The notes below the pieces were generated by a model. The model saw only the letters and a program-made list of their open reading frames with translations, searched no databases and was not told the DNA's origin. Position numbers and translations under genes: made by a program. Source: JBEKZQ01 sp049509675 (GTDB taxonomy: Bacteria; Planctomycetota; Planctomycetia; Pirellulales; Thermoguttaceae). Taken from it: a DNA stretch of 17,221 bases. The stretch's first letter is position 1. The number at the start of each line of letters is the position of its first letter. The stretch is from positions 1 to 17,221 of the forward strand of contig JBEKZQ010000071.1 of assembly GCA_049509675.1 (NCBI GenBank). Reading direction: 5' to 3'. Shown in pieces: positions 5,683 through 12,209 of this stretch.

Positions 5683-8040
5683 TCACGGCCGGCCCTTCGG
5701 CCAGGCCAAATGCTCGGCCAGAAAATCGAACGTGCCTTGGCCGTGGATCGTGTGCGGGCCCGCGAACCACTCGATGCGGCAGCGGTCGGCCAGTTTCAGC
5801 CGCGCCTCGTACAGAAAGCGGACCTTGGCAAATTCGTAGCCCACCGCCTCGTCGGGTGCCACGCCGTCGAAATGCCCGCGCTCCACCATGAACGGCCGCG
5901 GCGCAATCAGGGCCGCCATCTCCGCATAGTTGAACGTGCTGCCCAGGTCGAACTCGAAGATCTCGTACTCGCCGAGCCCCACGTAACTATAGGGCGATCG
6001 GGTGGAAGCGTTCTTCCATACCCAATCGTTGAAGTCGCCCGAACAGATCGACAGGCAATAGCCACTCACCAAGGGCGGCACGCGCATGGCCGTCTTGCCC
6101 CCGTAGGAAAGGCCGTAAAACGCGATCCGCCGCCGGTCGACAAAGCTCAGGCTGCCCAGCCAATCAACGATCTGCTGATGCTGCGGAACGATGATCGAGT
6201 ACAGCGTTTTCCTGAGCGGATTGGCCTTCCGCTGCAAGCTGCGGAAACGGTCGCCGAACAGATAGAGGTTCTGCGGGGCGAAGGTCACCAGTCCGCGATC
6301 GGCCAGCCGCGCCGCGAAATCGTGATAGGACGGCGTGTCGCCCAGGAAGACATTGGTCGGCCGGCCTTCCAGCCCGTGCTGGCACACCACGACCGGCCGC
6401 CGTTGGCCCGGCTTGATGTCGTTGGGCACCAACAACACCCCGTAGGCGATCACCTCGGGGAAGACGTCCAGCACCACTTCGTAGCCGGTCCAGTTCTGGC
6501 CTTCGTAGCTTTTTCGCGTGCGGGGATGGGGCGGCAGCAACCGATCATCAAAGCGACCGATCACCTCGTTATAGAAGAACTCCCGATACCAGACGGCACT
6601 CTCGGCGAACTTTTCGGCCGAACCCGTATCGAGGCGTTGCATGAACTCCTGCCGCACGTACGGGCTCTCGCCGAGCAACCACTGATTGTGGCGATCCAAC
6701 TGGTGCATCTGCCGGGCGTGCCGGGCCTCGACTTCCTGCCGTCGTCCGTCAGGCACCGGGGGACCGGCGTCGCCGGCCGGAACAACCGCGGGCGCCGCTG
6801 CCGTTGGGCTGCCCGCTGCAAGCCCCGCGATGAATGCGGCAATCGCCGGCTGCGAGCCGTAGGGGCCGCGACCGTCGCCGCTTTCGACCAATTCGATCGG
6901 TGGCGGCGGATCCAACCCCCGGAGCAACTGCCGGGCCCGCTCGACCTCGCGGCGCACACGGTCCAACGGCGGCGTAATCAAGCGGCCTGGGCCGCCCCCG
7001 GTGCCCGGCGGCACGACCAACTCCGGTCCCCGTGCCGCCTCGATCACCAGGCACCGCGGCGCGATCATGGTGGCCAACTCGGCGTCGCCGAACTGCTCCA
7101 ACAGGCCGAACACGTTGCGGTAGATCGGCTCCTGCCACAGATCCTGCCGCGAATCGAAATATCCGCTCACGCACACCGAGCCGATGCGCGGGTCCAACGC
7201 GCCGGCATCGAGGGCCAGCATGCCGCCCTCGCCCCAGCCCATGACGCCGATGTTGGCCGCCTGGCCGCCCGACTCTTTTTGGAACCAGTCCACCGCCGCC
7301 AGCACCTTCTGCACTTCGTAGCCGATCAGATGCCGGCCCAACTCATAGGCCGAGCGGTACAAGTACTCGCGATTGGCAAGCTTGCCATGCGTTGCCGCGC
7401 GGTCGATGAGCACGGGCACCAGCACGCGGCAGCCGCTTTCGCAAAGCTGCCGGGCGAACTGCGACTGGCTGGGGACGCCCTCGACCAGGCCCGCCAGCAT
7501 CTCGGGCGTCTGGTCGGCGTCGGGGATGGCCACAACATCGGCCAGTGGCTTGCCCGCCGGCGTCAAGAGCAGACCCTCGCCATATACGTCGCCGAAGGCC
7601 GGCCAACGAACGGCAAGGACCTGGCATCGGCCGATCGAAAAGACCTGCGGCGATTGGCCCACGGCGGCGACCAGTTCCAAACGCTCGAAGTGTACGCGCG
7701 GATCGCGCACACCCAGGATGTGCGCCAGCCGCTTCCGCTGCGGTTCGATCGAGGCCGCGTACTTTTCGGCGGAAGACGTGTCGCGATTCCAGAACCGCGC
7801 CCGACGCAGCACGGATTTCTCGGTTTCGCCCAGCAGAAAACGGTCCACGCCATCCACCAGCCGCGAGGCGATGTCGCCGGTCCACTCCAACGGCTCGGTT
7901 CCCGCCAGCGGCAACGGGGCCGATTGGTGCGAAGCATTTTCGGGCAAATGCGACCGGTCACTCTGGGCGGCTACCGGAGCGGCGGGCCAAGACGTGAGCA
8001 AGACACTGATGACGACTTTCATGCAAGGGCGCAGACGCAT
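5683..8040 (-). CDS. Exported tandem alpha/beta-hydrolase (acetyl-xylan-esterase/dienelactone-hydrolase-like), first copy degenerate
   Basis: This 785-residue protein has a signal peptide at about 1-26. Two related halves are visible. Half 1 begins with FLLGETEKSVLRRARFWNRD (68-87) and half 2 with WLLGESPYVRQEFMQRLD (454-471), each followed by SAEKY/SAEKF. Both halves then have a hydrolase core ending in a M/LIAPR segment. In half 2 the nucleophile elbow is intact, GLSYGG with Ser645; Asp725 (GHFDG) and His766 (PHTIHGQG) are triad candidates. In half 1 the corresponding elbow reads GWGEGG (268-273), with Gly in place of Ser, so that half is probably noncatalytic. Usual single-domain relatives are about 300-400 residues. 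The likely role is deacylation of sugars or glycans outside the cytoplasm. ATG 8040 has GAGGAGG at 7 bases. Confidence 0.85.
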   Translation of the reverse strand: MRLRPCMKVVISVLLTSWPAAPVAAQSDRSHLPENASHQSAPLPLAGTEPLEWTGDIASRLVDGVDRFLLGETEKSVLRRARFWNRDTSSAEKYAASIEPQRKRLAHILGVRDPRVHFERLELVAAVGQSPQVFSIGRCQVLAVRWPAFGDVYGEGLLLTPAGKPLADVVAIPDADQTPEMLAGLVEGVPSQSQFARQLCESGCRVLVPVLIDRAATHGKLANREYLYRSAYELGRHLIGYEVQKVLAAVDWFQKESGGQAANIGVMGWGEGGMLALDAGALDPRIGSVCVSGYFDSRQDLWQEPIYRNVFGLLEQFGDAELATMIAPRCLVIEAARGPELVVPPGTGGGPGRLITPPLDRVRREVERARQLLRGLDPPPPIELVESGDGRGPYGSQPAIAAFIAGLAAGSPTAAAPAVVPAGDAGPPVPDGRRQEVEARHARQMHQLDRHNQWLLGESPYVRQEFMQRLDTGSAEKFAESAVWYREFFYNEVIGRFDDRLLPPHPRTRKSYEGQNWTGYEVVLDVFPEVIAYGVLLVPNDIKPGQRRPVVVCQHGLEGRPTNVFLGDTPSYHDFAARLADRGLVTFAPQNLYLFGDRFRSLQRKANPLRKTLYSIIVPQHQQIVDWLGSLSFVDRRRIAFYGLSYGGKTAMRVPPLVSGYCLSICSGDFNDWVWKNASTRSPYSYVGLGEYEIFEFDLGSTFNYAEMAALIAPRPFMVERGHFDGVAPDEAVGYEFAKVRFLYEARLKLADRCRIEWFAGPHTIHGQGTFDFLAEHLAWPKGRP

Positions 8041-8061
8041 CGGCAGACCTCCTCGATGGTA

Positions 8062-8099
8062 TTAACCGGGAATATAGCTCCCCAGCTACGGTACGACAA
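8062..8099 (-). promoter_or_regulatory. Promoter of the tandem hydrolase gene
   Basis: On the minus strand TTGTCG (-35, 8094-8099), a 17-base spacer and TATATT (-10, 8071-8076) form a plausible housekeeping promoter. The -10 continues into CCCGGTTAA, giving the 17-bp box (8062-8078) shared with the next gene downstream. The start codon is 21 bases beyond the box. Confidence 0.55.
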
Positions 8100-8108
8100 G
8101 AAGATAAC

Positions 8109-8176
8109 GGACAGGAAGATCAGCAAGACTTCCATTCTCCGCGTCTCATTTTCCTGTCCATTCATATTCCTGTCGC
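8109..8176. repeat. Inverted GGACAGGAA repeats in the divergent promoter region
   Basis: GGACAGGAA at 8109-8117 is matched by TTCCTGTCC at 8151-8159; with flanking bases, 11 of 12 positions pair (8109-8120 against 8148-8159). A further ATTCCTGTC follows at 8166-8174. The repeats lie between the divergent hydrolase and oxidoreductase genes and could be regulator sites or a mobile intergenic repeat. Confidence 0.45.
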
Positions 8177-8199
8177 AAGCAATCGCAAAACGCGCGAAC

Positions 8200-8229
8200 T
8201 TGACATCCGGCCGGCCGCGGGCGGATAAT
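8200..8229 (+). promoter_or_regulatory. Promoter of the second oxidoreductase gene
   Basis: A perfect TTGACA (8200-8205), an 18-base spacer and GATAAT (8224-8229, 5 of 6) form the strongest sigma-70-like promoter in the window, 29 bases upstream of ATG 8259. Confidence 0.65.
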
Positions 8230-8258
8230 CAGGCACGCCTACACAAAGGAGGATTGCC

Positions 8259-9626
8259 ATGACCGCGATGAACCGACGTACGTTCCTTGATCGAGCGCAG
8301 AAGACGGGCCTGGCCGCGGGCCTGACCATTTTGAGCAATGCCGCCTCAGTCCGGGGCACGCCGGCCAGCGAGAAGATCGTCCTGGCGGTCGTCGGCGTCC
8401 GCGGCCGGGGCAGCCAACACGGACCGGCATTCGCCTCCCGGCCCGATTGCCGCGTGGCCTATGTGTGCGACGTCGACAGCAATCTCTTTGCCTCTCGCGC
8501 GCGGGCGATTGCCGACGCGCATGGCGGGCGGAGCCCAAAATGCGTGCAGGATTTTCGCCGGGCCCTGGACGACAAGTCGGTCGACGCTATGGTCATCGCC
8601 ACGCCCGACCACTGGCACGTGCCCGCCGCCATCTGGAGTTGCCAGGCCGGCAAAGACGTGTACGTGGAAAAACCGCTAAGCCACAACTGTTGGGAGGGAC
8701 GCAAGCTGGTCGAGGCGGCGCGGAAATACCGGCGAGTGGTGCAGGTGGGCACGCAGAACCGCAGTGCGGCCTACAACCTGGCCGCCAAGAACTACATCGC
8801 CGCCGGAAAGCTGGGCCGCATCCACTTCTGCCGCATCCTGAATCAGAAGGATTGGCCCAATTATCCGCTCGTTGCCGACGCCGATCCGCCTGCGGGCTTT
8901 GATTGGGAGATGTGGAACGGCCCGGCGCCCGAGCACCGTTACAACCGCACCTGCGTCGACGGCTGGCACCATTTCTGGCGATACTCCGGCGGCGACATGG
9001 CCAACGACGCCAGCCATCAGATCGACCTGGCCCGCTGGATCCTCGGGCTGGACTATCCGAAGTCGGTCTATGCGGTGGGCGGCCGCTTCGATAGTCGCGG
9101 CGCGGCGGAAACGCCCGACACCCAGACCGCCGTGTGGGAGTTCCCCAACATGATTATCAATTTCGATCTCACCCTCTACACGCCCTACATGCTCAAAATC
9201 TCGCCCATCATCCGCGAGTCGACCGACCAATACCCTTACTGGCCGCAATGTGCCACGCGGATCGAGATCTACGGCAGCGAGGGGCTGATGTACGTGGGCC
9301 GGCACGGCGGCGGCTGGCAGGTCTTCGTCCGCCCAAAACTGCACGAAGGGGTGCTGAAAGACCAGCAGAAGGGCAAGTTCCCCGATCCGGAGCACCGCGC
9401 GAATTTCATCGAGTGCATCCGCAGCCGCGCGCTGCCCAACGCCGACGTGGCCGAGGGACATCGCAGTGCCTTATGGATCCACTACGCCAACATCAGTTAT
9501 CGGCTGGGTGGTGAGAAACTGCTGATCGATGCGAAGAGCGAGCAGATCGTCGACAACCCGTCGGCCATGAAGCTCTTCCGCCGCGAAAGCTATCGCAAGC
9601 CGTGGGTGGTTCCCGAGGCGGTCTAG
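8259..9626 (+). CDS. Second Tat-exported Gfo/Idh/MocA family oxidoreductase
   Basis: This is a 455-residue protein. The Tat-type leader NRRTFLD (5-11) is followed by a moderately hydrophobic stretch to about residue 30. The nucleotide-binding motif is degenerate but recognisable, VVGVRGRG (44-51); TPDHWHV (115-121) and VEKPL (136-140) are typical of the family. GGDMANDASHQIDLARW (244-260) carries the usual His (His253) of the planctomycete and Bacteroidetes subgroup. The predicted role is NAD(P)-dependent oxidation or reduction of a sugar or glycoside outside the cytoplasm. AAAGGAGG lies 6 bases ahead of ATG 8259. It is divergent from the tandem hydrolase, sharing a 218-base regulatory region, which suggests coordinated expression. 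It differs clearly from the copy at 4314, so the two are not a recent duplication. Confidence 0.92.
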   Translation: MTAMNRRTFLDRAQKTGLAAGLTILSNAASVRGTPASEKIVLAVVGVRGRGSQHGPAFASRPDCRVAYVCDVDSNLFASRARAIADAHGGRSPKCVQDFRRALDDKSVDAMVIATPDHWHVPAAIWSCQAGKDVYVEKPLSHNCWEGRKLVEAARKYRRVVQVGTQNRSAAYNLAAKNYIAAGKLGRIHFCRILNQKDWPNYPLVADADPPAGFDWEMWNGPAPEHRYNRTCVDGWHHFWRYSGGDMANDASHQIDLARWILGLDYPKSVYAVGGRFDSRGAAETPDTQTAVWEFPNMIINFDLTLYTPYMLKISPIIRESTDQYPYWPQCATRIEIYGSEGLMYVGRHGGGWQVFVRPKLHEGVLKDQQKGKFPDPEHRANFIECIRSRALPNADVAEGHRSALWIHYANISYRLGGEKLLIDAKSEQIVDNPSAMKLFRRESYRKPWVVPEAV

Positions 9627-9638
9627 CGATCCAATGTC

Positions 9639-9672
9639 CCCTCTCCCTCCGGGAGAGGGCTAGGGTGAGGGC
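9639..9672 (+). repeat. CCCTCTCCC hairpin repeat with GGGTGAGGG tail
   Basis: CCCTCTCCC (9639-9647) and GGGAGAGGG (9651-9659) form a perfect 9-bp stem with a 3-base loop, followed by GGGTGAGGG (9664-9672). It lies 13 bases after the oxidoreductase stop and may stop transcription. The same repeat occurs in the opposite order at the right end of the window. Confidence 0.65.
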
Positions 9673-9799
9673 CGGCTTGCCCCAAGAAAGTCAAGAACAA
9701 GGACTCCCGGCCCATTTGCCGTTCTCAATTGAAGGCCAATAGGCCTCGGCAGAGACAGAAAAAGACGACGACCCGCACGAGGAAGGATTCTGGCACCTC

Positions 9800-10105
9800 G
9801 TGACCAGAGACGACAAGCAGACAGGTGAGCGATTACTGGAGACGCCACGAGCCAAGCGGCTGGCTTGGTGTCGTGCGACGATCGACCGCTGCGGCGCGGC
9901 GGAAGTCCTGGTCTTCGACTACCTTGAAGGCGACGGCAAGGTGAGGACGTACCTTTGGGTGAAAGATGCCGACTACGTTGTCATTCTGGAAAGAACGCTC
10001 AGGAAGAGGAAGGCGGTTGCCTTCATGCTCGTGACAGCGTTCCCTCTGGACGGAAAGTCGAGGAGACGAGCGATGGAGAAGAAATACGAGAAACGAGTGT
10101 CCTGA
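9800..10105 (+). CDS. RelE/barnase-like (BECR-type) small protein, possibly 5' truncated
   Basis: This is a 101-residue product from GTG 9800. The segments RLAWCRATIDRC, VRTYLWVKDADYVVILE and AFMLVTAFPLDGKSRRRAMEKKYEKR resemble the small phage-associated BECR (barnase-EndoU-ColicinE5/D-RelE) fold, in which YVVIL/TAF strands and a terminal basic helix are typical. The assignment is from remembered sequence style and is tentative. The frame stays open upstream to 9743 and encodes HEEGFWHLV, which also looks conserved, but there is no start codon before GTG 9800, and the AGGAAGG ribosome-like site is 13 bases away. The gene may therefore be a remnant. No partner antitoxin is visible upstream. 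Confidence 0.45.
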   Translation: MTRDDKQTGERLLETPRAKRLAWCRATIDRCGAAEVLVFDYLEGDGKVRTYLWVKDADYVVILERTLRKRKAVAFMLVTAFPLDGKSRRRAMEKKYEKRVS

Positions 10106-10346
10106 AAATGCAATCGCCGCCCTTTTGGGACGGCGAAAGATCTCCTTCCACACAACATGGTGGATGAGGCTGTTTGTAATATACGCCAGCACGTGTAGCT
10201 GCGTCAAATGGAATCGGTAGGCCAACCGCTGGTTCTTGAGGAAAGTCATTCAGGGGTAAGGGTTTCGGATCGGAGATCGTTTTCCGTTGCCTCGCGGGGA
10301 GCTTGTCGGGACTCCGGGTTAAGGTCGGGGCCATTGGCCAAAAGCA

Positions 10347-10370
10347 GGTCAAGGGCAACGGCCCCTGACC
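10347..10370. repeat. GGTCA stem-loop (REP-like)
   Basis: GGTCAAGGGC (10347-10356) pairs with GCCCCTGACC (10361-10370) at 9 of 10 positions across an AACG loop. On the opposite strand it begins GGGGGTCAGG, the same 10 bases that occur in the 2470-2586 element (2494-2503), suggesting related repeat termini. Confidence 0.5.
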
Positions 10371-10583
10371 CCCGGCACGCGGCTCCTTTTCTATGCGGCT
10401 TCTATGCGGCTCTTTCACCCGCTATTCCATTTCGGTTTATCCCGGCGCTTTCTTCCCGATCCCAGTAACCGGCAAACGACAACACCAACAACTATAGGTG
10501 GTAGTTGATCCATACGTTAATGGCATATGAAACAGATTGAAACAAGTTGCGCGTGGGTCTTGCAAATGAGCCTCACGCGCTTT

Positions 10584-10600
10584 ACACTATAATAGAGTGT
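10584..10600 (+). promoter_or_regulatory. TATAAT box within a palindrome, upstream of the zinc-ribbon gene
   Basis: ACACTATAATAGAGTGT is a near-perfect palindrome (one mismatched pair) containing a consensus TATAAT at 10588-10593. It lies 72 bases ahead of ATG 10666. A regulator bound here would cover the -10. No clear -35 is seen at 16-18 bases. Confidence 0.4.
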
Positions 10601-10665
10601 CGGAAAACGGGCAGCCCATGCCAGCCCAATAGCTATAAGTAAATTACTATTTGGATGGTGCGACG

Positions 10666-10842
10666 ATGAATTGTCAAATTTGCGGCCGGGAAATACCTGC
10701 GGAGCGCCGTTCCACGGTTTGTGTGCTCTGCACAAAGGAGTCCAAGCGCAAGGAACCGGCCGACGCTTGGCGCGGGCCACGGCGGGATGAGGCCACGGCA
10801 CGAAAACACAAACAGGGCCACCCGCATGAAAGCGCTGAGTAG
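10666..10842 (+). CDS. Small zinc-ribbon protein
   Basis: This is a 58-residue protein with four cysteines arranged C-x2-C-x12-C-x2-C at the N-terminus (CQICGREIPAERRSTVCVLC), a likely zinc-binding ribbon like those in DksA/TraR-type or topoisomerase-like knuckles. The rest is very hydrophilic and basic (KESKRKEP, RRDEATARKHKQGH), which would suit nucleic acid binding. ATG 10666 is chosen over the non-ATG start at 10651, which adds only five residues; a GGATGG stretch lies 7 bases ahead. The role is unknown. The gene precedes two other small genes on the same strand. Confidence 0.6.
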   Translation: MNCQICGREIPAERRSTVCVLCTKESKRKEPADAWRGPRRDEATARKHKQGHPHESAE

Positions 10843-10926
10843 TCGGCCGTCCGGGGCGTTCTACCGAATACCAACCTTACGGCGGGCCCGCAAATGTACC
10901 GCCGGCCACCTTGTTGAGGCCATATC

Positions 10927-11385
10927 ATGCCAGCGATCCAAACCCGTCCCATAAACAACGATCCTGACTTCCTGGCGATCCGAGATGTTATCAACCGGCT
11001 AATGGCGGGGTACGGTTTCCCGCTGGTGTCCTACAAGGGGTCGGCCAGTTGGCTCGCCGGTGCCGGTTATCCGAGCCGGTCGATGGAGACGTACTTCAAG
11101 CTCCTCTACCGGGGGCATAGCAATCCCTACGTCTTTGGCATTCGTAGGGACTTCGCGGAGAGCATCGAGAAACTGAAGGCGATCCAGTGGCCGACGGAGT
11201 TCGTGGTGATGCCTGCCACTGATGTCCCGTTCGTGGGCTTCAAAATCCAGACGGGCGGCGTAGACCTTGCGAAGCAGCGGGTTGAGAAAATCCTCAAAAC
11301 CCTACCGGAGCCGAACCCTGCGATTGCGATCGCATTGGAAGAAAGTAGCGAGGCTGACTTCGACCAGCAACTAGATGAACTGTAA
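10927..11385 (+). CDS. Hypothetical protein, 152 residues
   Basis: The product has a soluble, well-mixed composition: an N-terminal helix (DFLAIRDVINRLMAGYGFPL), a middle part with YFKLLYRGHSNPYVFGIRRD and WPTEFVVMPATDVPFVGFKI, and an acidic C-terminal tail (ALEESSEADFDQQLDEL). No signal peptide, membrane segment or cysteine cluster is present. GAGG lies 8 bases before ATG 10927. I do not recognise a family. Balanced composition and a usable ribosome site support a real gene. It sits among other orphan small genes in the accessory-looking stretch. Confidence 0.65.
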   Translation: MPAIQTRPINNDPDFLAIRDVINRLMAGYGFPLVSYKGSASWLAGAGYPSRSMETYFKLLYRGHSNPYVFGIRRDFAESIEKLKAIQWPTEFVVMPATDVPFVGFKIQTGGVDLAKQRVEKILKTLPEPNPAIAIALEESSEADFDQQLDEL

Positions 11386-11571
11386 CATTCGCCTTCGCAG
11401 GTCGGGGCGACGGAGGGGACATCGGAAAATCGCAAATTGGCGGAAGAACGGCACGGCATCAAATATTGCGGCAATGGATAATACCCATTCTTGTCTACAC
11501 CGCCGAAATCGGAGCTGTCCTGTTTCTCGATATTTCGGCGTAGGATAAGCGCTTGCGAAGGAGATGGTACG

Positions 11572-11775
11572 ATGATTGAAGCACACGAACGGACCCCGCA
11601 CGGCCCCCTCGTGCATGTCAATAATGCTCGCAAGGATCGTTCGTACTTCTGCGATTGCGGCGACGAAGTAAGGCCGATCCAAGGCACGCAAATGCCGTGG
11701 CATTTTCGCCATAGGGTGGACCCCCGATGTCCATTCCTTCAAGGCCATCCCGGTGAGGGCTGGGGGCCGCCCTGA
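11572..11775 (+). CDS. Small Cys/His protein resembling the CoiA N-terminal zinc module
   Basis: This is a 67-residue protein. ATG 11572 is chosen because AAGGAG (11558-11563) lies 8 bases upstream; an in-frame upstream extension has no such signal. YFCDCGDEV followed by WHFRHRVDPRCP gives Cys, Cys, His, His and Cys positions that recall the zinc-binding lead-in of competence-protein CoiA and related nucleases (pattern: C-x-C-G, then W/HFxH, then C). No nuclease domain follows, so it is either a stand-alone module or a 3'-truncated gene; downstream DNA offers no continuation before the repeat element. Confidence 0.55.
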   Translation: MIEAHERTPHGPLVHVNNARKDRSYFCDCGDEVRPIQGTQMPWHFRHRVDPRCPFLQGHPGEGWGPP

Positions 11776-12209
11776 CTTCGCGGTCGCCGGTTGGTGGGGG
11801 GCTGGTCTCGATGTCGCCACGTCGAAGGCGCATGATTGCCCCCGGTGTGCATCGTAATCGTCGTACTCGTCCATCCGGGTCAAGAACCATTGGCTGGATG
11901 CATTCCCCGTCGCGTAGCGACGCTGCGATGGTAGCCGTGGGTTTCAACCCACGGTCGATGTGGCCCCGTTGGATCGTTCGTCGCGTAGCGACGATTGAAA
12001 AACGCTCGACCGTCGCCGACCATGCTACGCACGGTGCCCGGACGAACGGAACGCGGGGTGCCTCGTGATCCGTGGGTTGAAACCCACGGCTACCTTCATG
12101 CCGTCGCTACGCGACGAAGGACACGGAATTTGTGTCGCCCGCCCCACGCCGGCTCCTTTCCGTGTTTCATCCGTGTTTCATCCGTGGCTCCTCCTCTTTC
12201 CAACTTTTC
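11776..12209. other. 434-bp gap, mostly repeats
   Basis: No gene is supported. The gap holds the 209-bp composite palindrome (11908-12116), a small GACAC/GTGTC inverted repeat (12120-12136), and a direct repeat of TTTCATCCGTG near 12166-12187 just before the end of the transporter gene. Confidence 0.6.
11908..12116. repeat. 209-bp composite inverted repeat
   Basis: The left end has the 15-bp palindrome CGTCGCGTAGCGACG (11908-11922), a 7-base spacer and a 25-base hairpin unit (11930-11954: GGTAGCCGTGGG, TTTC, AACCCACGG). The right end is its exact reverse complement apart from the spacer: hairpin 12070-12094, spacer, palindrome 12102-12116. A third copy of the 15-bp palindrome lies inside (11979-11993), and inner segments CCCCG and CGTTCGTC are also mirrored near 12037-12056. 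No reading frame is preserved. It is likely a nonautonomous or structural repeat family. Confidence 0.8.

Larger units (their letters stand above)
10106..10665. other. 560-bp gap without a convincing gene
   Basis: No supported gene is seen. The stretch holds a stem-loop (10347-10370), an 11-bp tandem duplication (TTCTATGCGGC at 10389-10399 and 10400-10410), a small inverted repeat CAACTA/TAGTTG (10489-10494 and 10502-10507) and a promoter-like box near 10588. On the minus strand at about 10160-10249 a short peptide, LKNQRLAYRFHLTQLHVLAY, faintly recalls the C-terminus of a DDE transposase and may be a decayed insertion sequence. The right half looks richer in A+T than the neighbouring blocks. 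Confidence 0.5.

Noticed and set aside
4449..5891. Plus-strand frame opposite the first oxidoreductase
   Set aside because: It spans the oxidoreductase, the intergenic promoter region and part of the hydrolase gene, and has no ribosome site or domain.
5710..8262. Very long open frame (850 codons) antisense to the tandem hydrolase
   Set aside because: The translation is rich in Arg, His and Gln with no domain pattern. It mirrors the well-supported minus-strand gene in high-GC DNA, where stop codons are rare in the antisense frame.
4314..9626. Recent duplication of the two Gfo/Idh/MocA genes
   Set aside because: The proteins share family motifs only; leaders, nucleotide-binding motif and C-terminal regions differ widely, so they are distant paralogues.
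9639..9659. Classical rho-independent terminator
   Set aside because: The stem is strong, but no T tract follows and the same sequence occurs elsewhere in the window as a repeat, so it is listed as a repeat.
10208..10468. 86-residue plus-strand frame
   Set aside because: Its composition is erratic, it has no ribosome site, and it crosses a stem-loop and an 11-bp tandem duplication.
11908..12116. Possible CRISPR array
   Set aside because: The repeated units are inverted rather than direct, and there are only two or three copies with no regular spacers and no cas genes.
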